Shown here piece by piece: positions 15,794 to 24,020 of a stretch of DNA of 64,000 nucleotides. The translations under genes and the position numbers were made by a program. The DNA comes from Amphritea pacifica (GTDB taxonomy: Bacteria; Pseudomonadota; Gammaproteobacteria; Pseudomonadales; Balneatricaceae): positions 1 through 64,000 of the forward strand of contig NZ_JAFFZO010000014.1 of the NCBI RefSeq assembly GCF_016924145.1, in the 5' to 3' direction. Under the pieces are notes generated by a model. That model ran no database searches. It was not told the origin of the DNA and worked only from the letters and a program-made list of their open reading frames with translations. Within the stretch, counting starts at the first letter, position 1, and the number at the start of each line of letters is the position of its first letter.

Positions 15794-16413
15794 ATGTACA
15801 TTACTTCTTCGATCCAATGTGTGGCTGGTGTTATGGTGCGTCGCCATTAATAGGTGTGCTTGCAGCGACGCCCGGATTTAAGATCATTTACCACCCAGGC
15901 GGCATGATCATGAAACAAGCCATTGATCCTGCTTTCAGACAACATATCCTGCACGCCGATAGAAAAATTGCGGCCATGACGGGGGTGCACTTCGGAGAGG
16001 CTTATCAGGCGAGAGTGGCGGGGGAAGGTGAATTTGTTGTGGATTCATATGCCCCTACGTGCGCCTTCCTGGTCGGGCAGGAAATGGGGATCGCTGCAGA
16101 TATAATGCTGGAAACCCTGCAGCAGGCGCATTACCAGGATGGTAAACACTTAGATGAACTGAATGTGCTGGCAGAGCTAGCTGTATCCATCGGCTTAGAC
16201 GAAACCGAATGGAATCAACACATGGTGAAGTTTGAGCCTGAGATGATGGATATCATTAAGGAGAGTCATCGCTTAATGGGGCAAATGCAGGTCAGCGGTT
16301 ATCCAACGCTGATTATTGAAAAAGAGGGGAAACTGGAAAGGCTGGAACACACCCGGTTTTATGGCAAGATCTCAGACTGGGAAGCTTATCTGGCTGGATG
16401 TCTGGGGGGCTGA
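15787..16413 (+). CDS. DsbA-family thiol oxidoreductase (FrnE-like)
   Basis: A 208-residue protein without a signal peptide. The thioredoxin-fold active site is CGWC at residues 12-15 (YFFDPMCGWCYGASP), followed by a long helical insertion and the cis-Pro region SGYPTLIIEK. The overall plan fits the DsbA/FrnE group of cytoplasmic disulfide oxidoreductases. It starts at ATG 15787 inside the end of the MBL-fold gene, so both are expected to be expressed together. Confidence 0.83.
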   Translation: MVNVHYFFDPMCGWCYGASPLIGVLAATPGFKIIYHPGGMIMKQAIDPAFRQHILHADRKIAAMTGVHFGEAYQARVAGEGEFVVDSYAPTCAFLVGQEMGIAADIMLETLQQAHYQDGKHLDELNVLAELAVSIGLDETEWNQHMVKFEPEMMDIIKESHRLMGQMQVSGYPTLIIEKEGKLERLEHTRFYGKISDWEAYLAGCLGG

Positions 16414-16531
16414 AAATGTGACGTCAGTTTAATTACGCATAGTGGTATTGACTGACAATGTAATAAGAATAAAGCTGACAGGGGACTGATGGATTAGCCA
16501 TATCAGACCCTGTCATCAATCTGGCGCTGTT

Positions 16532-16867
16532 CTAACGGTTTAGTCCTCTACTTTCGTATTCACGAAATGATCCATACTCTTCAAGATAAAACTGCTTTTC
16601 ACCTCTCAACATATGTGATGACTCCGGTTTGGCGCGTAAGTAAATGGCATCAGCTTTACATGCTGGAATGTCAAAATCACTTTTGCTGAATTGGCTCAGC
16701 AAGGGTTGGATGCCGTGCGGGCGCACAAAGGCTGTTGAGCTTTTATATAAAAAAATCCGGAGATTCGACTGTCCGGACTGCTGCGGAAGCGCTGTGATTA
16801 ACGCGTTTTTAGGTGTTGAAAAAGCACTGTTGGGTGCCGGTTTCTGGCTGAAAGTCTTTGCTGTCAT
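16532..16867 (-). CDS. Hypothetical protein
   Basis: A 111-residue basic frame with a plausible AAGGTGA ribosome site eight bases upstream of its ATG at 16867. It carries ordinary protein-like segments such as FVRPHGIQPLLSQF and KSDFDIPACKADAIYLRAKP. No family recognised. An overlapping plus-strand frame at 16644-16883 exists, but its ribosome site is poorer and its composition less protein-like. The gene would be convergent with the DsbA-like gene. Confidence 0.5.
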   Translation of the reverse strand: MTAKTFSQKPAPNSAFSTPKNALITALPQQSGQSNLRIFLYKSSTAFVRPHGIQPLLSQFSKSDFDIPACKADAIYLRAKPESSHMLRGEKQFYLEEYGSFREYESRGLNR

Positions 16868-16979
16868 TTTAATTTCACCTTGAGGAGTAGCCTGTTAGCG
16901 ACTACTACTTAAGGTAATCAAATAAGAATTCTGGTAGTGCAGAAGGTTGTCGTGCTGGCCAGTTTATGGAGGCATTTCT

Positions 16980-18470
16980 ATGGCTATCGGTGTATGGATT
17001 AGCCTGGCTCTTTATTTTGTACTGATGATTGCGATCGGCTTTTATGCCTGGCGTAAGTCAACGGCTTCATCTGAAGAATACATGCTGGGCGGACGCAACT
17101 TGCCGCCATCAGTTGCGGCGCTATCGGCCGGGGCATCGGATATGAGCGGCTGGCTGTTGCTGGGACTGCCGGGAGCCCTGTTTGCGTCAGGTCTGGTGCA
17201 GGCGTGGATCGGTATAGGGTTGCTGGTGGGAGCGCTGGTCAACTGGATTGTGGTTGCGCCGCGTTTGCGTGAACAGACCGAACGCTATGACAACAGTCTG
17301 ACTATTCCGCAATTTCTGGCGTGTCGTTTTCCTTCCCGGGCCTTTGCTCTGCGAACGGTGTCCGCAATTATTGTTGTGGTGTTTTTTGCCGTGTATACCG
17401 CTTCCGGTCTGGTGGCGGGGGGTAAGCTGTTTTCCAGCGCTTTTAGCGGTCTGATCAGTGTAGGCGGAGTCAGTGACTACTCCGTAGGCATCTGGCTGAC
17501 GCTTGGCATTGTGCTGACCTATACGGTGATTGGCGGCTTTTTAGCGGTGAGTCTGACTGACTTTGTACAGGGCTGTATCATGATGATCGCACTGGTGCTG
17601 ATGCCTGTTGTGGTGCTGTTTGGCAGCGGCGGCGGAGGGCTGAGCCAGGCCTCAGAAACGTTATCAACAGTGGACCCGAACTTTCTATCCTGGACCCATG
17701 GGTTGACGGTGGTCGGGTTTCTGTCTGCGGTGACCTGGGGGCTGGGGTATTTCGGTCAGCCGCATATCATTGTGCGGTTTATGGCGGTTCGTTCGGTTAA
17801 TGAGGTGTCCACTGCGCGGAATATCGGTATGTCATGGATGGCGATTTCGTTAATTGGTGCGATCTGTCTTGGCGTGTTCGGTCGTGCCTATGCGGTGCGC
17901 AATGGTCTGGATATCAAGGACGCCGAAACTATTTTTATTGTTCTGGCCGATCTGCTGTTTCACCCATTGATCACCGGCTTTCTCTATGCAGCGTTGCTGG
18001 CGGCTATCATGAGTACGATTTCCAGTCAGTTACTGGTGTCTTCATCATCGCTGACAGAGGATTTCTATCGTTTGTTTCTGCATAAGGAAGCGAGTGAACA
18101 GGAAAGTGTGCTTATCGGGCGTATCAGTGTGCTGTTGGTGGGGATCGCTGCAGCGATTATTGCGGGTAACCCCGATTCTAAGGTGCTGGGGCTGGTGAGT
18201 CATGCCTGGGCCGGATTTGGTGCGGCGTTTGGTCCGCTGATTATTTTGTCGCTGACCTGGGCGCGGATGTCCGGTACGGGGGCCGTGGCCGGGCTGGTGG
18301 TTGGTGCGGTCACCGTCATCGTCTGGATTCAGTTGGGCTGGAATAGCAGCTTCATGGGCGGTCCGGGGGTGTATGAGATCCTGCCAGGCTTTGTCGCTTC
18401 CTGGTTAGCGATCTATCTGGTCAGTCTTGCGACGCAGTCGACAGGGGAGTTCCGCGCGATCAATACTTAG
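16980..18470 (+). CDS. putP: Sodium:solute symporter, PutP-like
   Basis: A 496-residue protein of the SSS family with about 13 transmembrane segments. The start of TM2 reads SAGASDMSGWLLLGLPGALF, the Na+/proline-binding region of PutP, and ERYDNSLTIPQFLACRF and SAVTWGLGYFGQPHIIVRFMA are PutP landmarks. The start at 16980 has GGAGGC upstream. The length agrees with PutP (about 500). Proline is the likely substrate, taken up with Na+ across the inner membrane. No proline catabolic gene is nearby. Confidence 0.85.
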   Translation: MAIGVWISLALYFVLMIAIGFYAWRKSTASSEEYMLGGRNLPPSVAALSAGASDMSGWLLLGLPGALFASGLVQAWIGIGLLVGALVNWIVVAPRLREQTERYDNSLTIPQFLACRFPSRAFALRTVSAIIVVVFFAVYTASGLVAGGKLFSSAFSGLISVGGVSDYSVGIWLTLGIVLTYTVIGGFLAVSLTDFVQGCIMMIALVLMPVVVLFGSGGGGLSQASETLSTVDPNFLSWTHGLTVVGFLSAVTWGLGYFGQPHIIVRFMAVRSVNEVSTARNIGMSWMAISLIGAICLGVFGRAYAVRNGLDIKDAETIFIVLADLLFHPLITGFLYAALLAAIMSTISSQLLVSSSSLTEDFYRLFLHKEASEQESVLIGRISVLLVGIAAAIIAGNPDSKVLGLVSHAWAGFGAAFGPLIILSLTWARMSGTGAVAGLVVGAVTVIVWIQLGWNSSFMGGPGVYEILPGFVASWLAIYLVSLATQSTGEFRAINT

Positions 18471-18849
18471 TATTCCGGGGGCTGTGGGTTGGTCTTTTAG
18501 CTGCCAGCTGCACAGCCCGTTGTTGATGCGATAGCCTGGTAATCGTCAATTAGCAGGGTGGAGCCGGTTATATGGAGCCGTGAATATCCTTTGTTATCTT
18601 TGGGGTGGATGATCTGAACGGGTCTTTGCGCTTGTGTTCGATGGGATGGTCTGTGATCGCTCAGGTACGGTTTTGTAATAACTGGTCAAAAAAGGTCGAT
18701 ATGACTTTAAACTGCTTTTTATTGTTGTTTTATAGTCTTTGAGTTTTTTCATTTTAAGGTAATAGGTTTCATGCTTTTTTGAAAAATAGGCTAAATGGCT
18801 TTGTGAAATGCTGTACTGTTATATCTTCGTAACGCGGTTATAGCGCCTT
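18471..18849. other. Intergenic interval after putP
   Basis: GGGCTGTG (18479-18486) and CACAGCCC (18511-18518) form an 8-bp stem just after putP without a clear T tract. The rest is AT-rich and without a recognisable gene, and probably holds the promoter of the small downstream gene. Confidence 0.4.
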
Positions 18850-19092
18850 GTGCAGATGCCGGAGGGTATGGCCGCGACTCAGACAAACAATAATAAAACT
18901 ATGCAGACAGGATTCATGGACACTAATCACTCAATTCAGGAAGACTCTGAATTTTCTCGTCAGTCCCCGGTTATCATCGAGGATTCATCAGCCGCCAGCT
19001 CAATGACTAAAACCCTCAGTCGCGCCACCGAGTATCTGCGCAGCCTGGCGGACGACCCCGACGAAAACTGTTTCGTACTCTCTTCAAACTGA
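18850..19092 (+). CDS. Small hypothetical protein
   Basis: A frame of up to 80 residues, hydrophilic and rich in Ser/Asn/Gln/Asp, with a C-terminal amphipathic part, TKTLSRATEYLRSLADDPDEN. The start is uncertain: GTG 18850, ATG 18868 with GGAGGG directly in front, or ATG 18916. It is followed by a terminator-like hairpin at 19101-19128, which supports a real transcript. The Cache-domain protein gene begins about 100 bp downstream. Confidence 0.45.
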   Translation: MQMPEGMAATQTNNNKTMQTGFMDTNHSIQEDSEFSRQSPVIIEDSSAASSMTKTLSRATEYLRSLADDPDENCFVLSSN

Positions 19093-19100
19093 CATTATGA

Positions 19101-19128
19101 AGCGCGCGGGTTAGCGGCGTGCTTTTTC
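19101..19128 (+). terminator. Rho-independent terminator after small gene
   Basis: AGCGCGC (19101-19107) pairs with GCGTGCT (19117-19123), with one G-T wobble, and is followed by a run of T residues. It lies 9 bp after the stop codon of the small ORF. Confidence 0.6.
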
Positions 19129-19196
19129 TCCTTGCACCCGTGTTGCCTGTGGACTTCTAAAAAGGGAGGCGCAGGCGGCACACCCTATATTTATAA

Positions 19197-20132
19197 ATGT
19201 TAAGTGAAGGCGAGATGAGGCAAAACCATTTACGACTGATTGAAAATTATCAGCAATATGAGCAGGCGATTCACCGGCTGCTGGCATCGATGATGACCAG
19301 CTTTTCGGGCACCACTCTGCTCTCCGACCGAGAGGCTCAGGCCGGAGTGATGAACCGTCTATCCCGCTATTATCCCTTTGCTGAGCTGATGTATAGCGTG
19401 GATATTAATGGGGTGCAGCTAATGGATACCGTGTGCAGCCCCGGGGTCAGCTATCGACAGCAACGGGAGCCGGGTAAAGGTCGCGACCGCAGTCATCGTC
19501 CCTATATGCTGATCGCCCGTAATACCGATAATCAGGTCTGCGTCACCGATCCCTATCTTTCCTGTGCCACCCACCAACTGGCGATCTCCAGTATTCAGGC
19601 GGTACATGATTCTGAGGGGAATGTTGCCGGTTATCTGGTGATGAATTTTAATCTGCAGCGGCTGATCTCATATCTGAAAGGCGATCAGATCAGGGCCGGT
19701 ATCCATCCCATTTTTCAGAGTATCTACGCCGCTATCGGTGGCATGTTGGTGCTGGTCTCTATGCTGTTGATTTATGCCGCAGGGGTATCACTGTGGAAAG
19801 CGTTTCAGCTGGGGGGAGATGTCACCACCCGCTCGTTTGGAATTGTGATTCTGATTACGCTGGGGCTGGCGATCTTTGATCTGGGCAAAACCATTCTGGA
19901 AGAGGAGGTGCTGGCCCATAAAGATATTCATCATCACGATACCTCCAGGCGCACCATCACCCGCTTTATGTCAGCCATTGTGATCGCGGTGTCGATAGAG
20001 TCTCTGTTGCTGATGTTTAAATCGCTGTTGGTGGACAGTGGCGGACATGTACTGAATGCGGTCTGGATGCTGATGGCCGCCGTGGCACTGCTGATGTCTC
20101 TGGGGGTTTATCTGAAGCTGAGTAAGGAGTAA
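19197..20132 (+). CDS. Cache (PDC-sensor) domain membrane protein without output domain
   Basis: A 311-residue protein. The N-terminal 160 residues read like a PDC/Cache sensor (RLSRYYPFAELMYSVDINGVQ, DRSHRPYMLIA, DPYLSCATHQLAISSIQAVHDSEGNVAGYLVMNFNL). Four transmembrane helices follow at about residues 175-195, 213-230, 255-275 and 285-305, with a His-rich cytoplasmic loop (HKDIHHHD). No kinase, GGDEF or methyl-accepting domain is attached. No N-terminal membrane helix precedes the sensor domain, so its placement is unusual. An alternative start is ATG 19215. Confidence 0.7.
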   Translation: MLSEGEMRQNHLRLIENYQQYEQAIHRLLASMMTSFSGTTLLSDREAQAGVMNRLSRYYPFAELMYSVDINGVQLMDTVCSPGVSYRQQREPGKGRDRSHRPYMLIARNTDNQVCVTDPYLSCATHQLAISSIQAVHDSEGNVAGYLVMNFNLQRLISYLKGDQIRAGIHPIFQSIYAAIGGMLVLVSMLLIYAAGVSLWKAFQLGGDVTTRSFGIVILITLGLAIFDLGKTILEEEVLAHKDIHHHDTSRRTITRFMSAIVIAVSIESLLLMFKSLLVDSGGHVLNAVWMLMAAVALLMSLGVYLKLSKE

Positions 20133-20184
20133 ACGGGATATACCACGCAGATATTCAGCGCTCGCTGAATATCTGCTGAGCTGC

Positions 20185-21051
20185 TTACTCCGGCAGTGGC
20201 CGGTTCTGAGCGCGGAACTCATGGGCCTCGTAAGTGCCCAGGTTGCGCATCTCTTTAGTAAAGAACTCCAGCTCCTGCAGGGCATACTGCATCATCCGGT
20301 CATCGGGATGGCCTTCGACATCCAGGTGAAAGCTGGCACCTTTTGTCAGGCCGTTGCCGATATAACTTTCCAGCTTCACCATATTGATGCCGTTGGTAGC
20401 AAAACCTCCCAGAGCTTTATAGAGTGCTGCGGGGATATTGCGTACGGTAAACATCAGAGAAGTGATGTAGGGGGTATCGGGCTTGTGTTCCGGAATCCCC
20501 TGTTCACTGGAGAGAATCAGGAAGCGGGTGGTGTTGCCGGTGACATCCTGAAAGTTGTCCTGCAGGATCTCCAGATCATATAGCTCGGCTGCCAGACTTG
20601 AGGCGATAGCGCCATGGGTGTTATCCGGGGTTTGTGCCAGTTCATAGGCAGAACCCGCTGTATCAAATGCGGCAATAGGTTCTAAGCCCAGCTGTTTGAT
20701 ATGGCCGTCACACTGGGCCAGCGCCTGTGGGTGTGATGAAACCGTTTTCAGCTGTTCAATTGTGGTTCCCCTGATGCCCAGCAGGCAGTGATTAACCGGT
20801 TCAAAATGCTCGCCGATAATATGTAACTCACTTTTAGGCATCAGCCGGTAGATCTCTTCCACCCGGCCTGCAGTTGAGTTTTCCAGTGGAATCATCGCCA
20901 GTTTGGCTTTGCCCTGGTCCACCATAAACATCGCTTCAACAAAGGTTTCACAGGCAAACGCCTCCATCTCAGGGAAAACCCGTCGACAGGATAGATGTGA
21001 ATAGGCGCCTTCGACGCCCTGAAACGCGATGATGTTTGGTGCAGCTGACAT
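20185..21051 (-). CDS. pheA: Prephenate dehydratase (stand-alone, with ACT domain)
   Basis: A 288-residue enzyme converting prephenate to phenylpyruvate in phenylalanine synthesis. The PDT domain (residues 1-185) shows IAFQGVEGAYSHLS, MIPLENSTAGRV and the catalytic-region NTTRFLIL. A C-terminal ACT domain (about 195-275) has GINMVKLESYIG for Phe binding. There is no chorismate mutase domain, unlike the usual gammaproteobacterial P-protein. It diverges from trmH and converges with the Cache protein gene. Confidence 0.88.
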   Translation of the reverse strand: MSAAPNIIAFQGVEGAYSHLSCRRVFPEMEAFACETFVEAMFMVDQGKAKLAMIPLENSTAGRVEEIYRLMPKSELHIIGEHFEPVNHCLLGIRGTTIEQLKTVSSHPQALAQCDGHIKQLGLEPIAAFDTAGSAYELAQTPDNTHGAIASSLAAELYDLEILQDNFQDVTGNTTRFLILSSEQGIPEHKPDTPYITSLMFTVRNIPAALYKALGGFATNGINMVKLESYIGNGLTKGASFHLDVEGHPDDRMMQYALQELEFFTKEMRNLGTYEAHEFRAQNRPLPE

Positions 21052-21178
21052 GTTGATTCCGGTTAATGAAAATAATAAGGCGGTAATTATGTCACAGATT
21101 TCTATTTTTGCAGTGAGTAGCGCAACATTTTTCAGTAATATGACGGCAACTTTGTTACCAGCTTAATTTGGGACCCCG

Positions 21179-21877
21179 ATGACCCCGGAACGTACCGCAA
21201 AACTGACTCAAACCCTCAATCGTCGCCAGCCGGATCTAACCCTGATTACCGATCAGGTGCATAAGCCGCGCAACATTGCTGCCCTGATACGCACCTGTGA
21301 TGCCGTGGGCATTCCGCGCATCCATACGGTGACGCCAAAAGAGGGTTATGCGTTTAAGGGGACCACCCGGGGCAGCGACCGCTGGGTGACAACGCAAAAT
21401 CATAACAGTGTTACTGAGGCGGTTGCCGCCGTTAAGGCGGAGGGAATGAAGATCTATGCAGCGCATTTTTCTGACCGGGCGATCGATTATCGTGAGGTCG
21501 ATTTCACCCAGCCCTGTGCACTGCTGATGGGGGCCGAAAAGCATGGCGTCAGTGATGAGGGGGCCGTGCTCGCCGATGAGCATATTCTGATACCGATGAT
21601 GGGGATGGTGGGATCACTTAACGTCTCTACTGCGGCAGGTATTATTCTGGTGGAGGCACAGAACCAGCGTCTGAAGGCGGGGATGTATGAGCAATCCAGA
21701 CTTGATCCTCAGGAGTATAAAGATACGCTGTTTGAGTGGAGCTTTCCTGACCTTGCTGATTTCTGTCATAAGAAAGGATTGGAATATCCACCGATCGATG
21801 AGCTGCTGGCACTGACGGATGCCCCGGCCTGGTATCAGGCGGTGCGCGACGGGTCAGCGCCGAAGCGCCAGTGGTGA
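21179..21877 (+). CDS. trmH: tRNA (guanosine(18)-2'-O)-methyltransferase TrmH
   Basis: A 232-residue SPOUT-class methyltransferase. SAM-binding trefoil-knot motifs are visible: NIAALIRTCDAVG (motif 1), LLMGAEKHGVSD (motif 2) and IPMMGMVGSLNVSTAAGI (motif 3). The C-terminal extension, with PPIDELLAL, and the length match TrmH (about 229). It methylates the ribose of G18 in tRNA. The start at 21179 is the first ATG of the frame. It appears monocistronic. Confidence 0.92.
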   Translation: MTPERTAKLTQTLNRRQPDLTLITDQVHKPRNIAALIRTCDAVGIPRIHTVTPKEGYAFKGTTRGSDRWVTTQNHNSVTEAVAAVKAEGMKIYAAHFSDRAIDYREVDFTQPCALLMGAEKHGVSDEGAVLADEHILIPMMGMVGSLNVSTAAGIILVEAQNQRLKAGMYEQSRLDPQEYKDTLFEWSFPDLADFCHKKGLEYPPIDELLALTDAPAWYQAVRDGSAPKRQW

Positions 21878-21945
21878 TTCCTGATTATCTGTTTGCCCAT
21901 TATGGTGTGATCAACACTGGGCTAACATACAACAGGAGAGAGTGA

Positions 21946-24018
21946 GTGCAGTTTCCGCGTTTTGTTCCGCTTGCCCTGCTGATGCTGGTGCTGTCACTCA
22001 TCGGTACGGTACTGGTGAATCAGTTTGTCCGTAACTGGGCGCTGTCCGACCTGAAGGAGAGCGGAGAAAACCAGTTGCTGAACATTATCAGTCAGACCCG
22101 TACCGAGTTGGCAGATTATAAATACCTGCCGTTTCTGATCTCACAAAGTAATGATGTGGCTGAACTGTTACGTAACCCCTCACCGGATAAAATTGCCAGG
22201 GTCAGCCGTTATCTGGAACAGACTAATCTGGTGGCGGGCTCCACAGCGCTGTTTATCCTGGATGCTCAGGGCCGTGCTCAGGCGTTTAGTCATTGGCGGG
22301 AACAGCAGGATTTTTATGCGGTCAGTCATCGTCAGCAACCCTATTTTCTTCAGGCGCTGGAGGGCCAGCAGGGGTTTCAACTGGTTTTACCCGCTGCTGA
22401 GAGTGATGGTGCTGTTTATCTGTCTGCTCCGGTATATATGAAGAGCCAGCTGCTGGGGGTGGCAACGGTTCGGCTGGATCTGACGCTGTTGCAGGCGGGG
22501 CTGGATCAGACCAGCCATTACCTGTTCAGCAAAGCGGGACAGCTTCTGATCGCCAGTAAACCGTTTCAGACCGCGAAACAGTTTCAGGATGTGGTGCTAA
22601 AACAGCGCACTGATCAGTTATACGATGGCTCTGAGATCAGGCTGGTAACACTGCATAATGGTACCCGGGCAGTATTGCAGAGCGTCACTCTGGATGACCT
22701 GGGCTGGCAGGTGTCGGTGCTCAATGACCTGCGGGAGGTGGGCCGGATACAGCGCAATGCAACGTTGTTCAGTCTGGCATTCTGTATCGTTATCTCACTG
22801 CTGGTTTTCCTGTTGCGGGAGCGGCAGCTGAAGCATATCTCCCGCCGGGAGACGCAGCAGGCACTGGAACGCAGTGAAGCGCGGCAGCGGGATATTATCA
22901 ATAACGCCCATGTCGGTATGATCACCCTGGATAATCAGGGGTGTATCCTGTTTATCAATCCGATGGCGATGCAACAGTTTGGGGTATCAATGGCGCGGAT
23001 TAAGGGCACCAGTATCGCAGATCTCATCGAGCCAGACGTTTATCAGGGGGTGATGAAACGGGTGTTGGATCGTCTTGGTAGTCGTGGGTTTGCGCCGGTG
23101 ACAGCGATGGAGACGGTGGGTAAACGTTCCGATGGCAACACTTTTCCCATGTTGTTTTCAATCAAGCAGATCGAGCGGGATGCAAGTGTTAACTATCTGG
23201 TCACGGTTATTGATATTACTCCGCGTAAGCGACTGGAGCGAGCGTTGCAACAGGCGAATGATCAGCTTGAAGATCAGGTGCAGCAGCGTACTCTGGCGTT
23301 GAGGGAGGCGCAGGACGAGCTGGTGCAGGCGGAGAAAATGGCGGCTCTGGGGCGCATGTCATCGGCGGTAGTGCATGAGTTAAACCAGCCCCTGACCGCC
23401 CTGAGAACCTATATTGCGATCTGTCGCCAGTTAATAGAGCAACAGCAAACGGAGCAACTGGACAGCAGTCTCGAACAGATTAATGACCTGATCAACCGGA
23501 TGGCGGTGCTAACCCGGCAGCTGAAAACCTTTGCTTACCAGAAGCCCCGGCATCTTTCCCCGGTTGATCCGCTGCTGGCGCTGGATCAGGTGGTTGATCT
23601 GTTTCGCGGCCGGCTGCAGCAGCAACAGATTGAGCTGTACTATCCCCGTCCCGATGCAGAATTGCAGGTCAGCGGTGACAGTGCCCGGTTGGAGCAGATA
23701 TTTGTTAATCTGATCAGTAACGGCTGTGATGCCCTGGCCGATGTTGCTGCGCCGCGCCTTGAAATTCAGATACAGCAGACAACAGAAACCGTTACTATTG
23801 AGATCCGTGATAACGGTAAGGGGATTGATCAGCAGAGTCAGGCACAGTTGTTTGAGCCTTTCTTCACCACCAAGCCGATCGGTGAGGGCCTGGGGTTAGG
23901 GTTGCCGATTGTGCGCTCAATCGTGCAGGATCTGGGTGGGGCGATCCGGGTTAACAGTCGGCCAGGGCATACCTGCTTTAGTGTTACCCTGCCATTAATC
24001 AGGCAACCAGAGGAGTGA
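21946..24018 (+). CDS. DctB-like sensor histidine kinase
   Basis: A 690-residue membrane kinase. TM1 is at about 5-27, a periplasmic Cache-like sensor at 30-265, TM2 at about 272-290, a PAS domain at 310-430, and a coiled coil around 435-465. The HisKA H-box VVHELNQPLTALRTY follows near residue 477, then HATPase motifs FVNLISNGCDAL (N), DNGKGID (G1) and GLGLGLPI (G2). The layout is that of DctB with an added PAS domain. It starts at GTG 21946 with ACAGGAG. It is 2 bp from the sigma-54 response regulator and near a TAXI-TRAP operon. Confidence 0.9.
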   Translation: MQFPRFVPLALLMLVLSLIGTVLVNQFVRNWALSDLKESGENQLLNIISQTRTELADYKYLPFLISQSNDVAELLRNPSPDKIARVSRYLEQTNLVAGSTALFILDAQGRAQAFSHWREQQDFYAVSHRQQPYFLQALEGQQGFQLVLPAAESDGAVYLSAPVYMKSQLLGVATVRLDLTLLQAGLDQTSHYLFSKAGQLLIASKPFQTAKQFQDVVLKQRTDQLYDGSEIRLVTLHNGTRAVLQSVTLDDLGWQVSVLNDLREVGRIQRNATLFSLAFCIVISLLVFLLRERQLKHISRRETQQALERSEARQRDIINNAHVGMITLDNQGCILFINPMAMQQFGVSMARIKGTSIADLIEPDVYQGVMKRVLDRLGSRGFAPVTAMETVGKRSDGNTFPMLFSIKQIERDASVNYLVTVIDITPRKRLERALQQANDQLEDQVQQRTLALREAQDELVQAEKMAALGRMSSAVVHELNQPLTALRTYIAICRQLIEQQQTEQLDSSLEQINDLINRMAVLTRQLKTFAYQKPRHLSPVDPLLALDQVVDLFRGRLQQQQIELYYPRPDAELQVSGDSARLEQIFVNLISNGCDALADVAAPRLEIQIQQTTETVTIEIRDNGKGIDQQSQAQLFEPFFTTKPIGEGLGLGLPIVRSIVQDLGGAIRVNSRPGHTCFSVTLPLIRQPEE

Positions 24019-24020
24019 AG

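Noticed and set aside
16644-16883. Plus-strand 79-codon frame overlapping the hypothetical minus-strand gene
   Set aside because: Weaker ribosome site and less protein-like composition than the minus-strand frame; both cannot be real.
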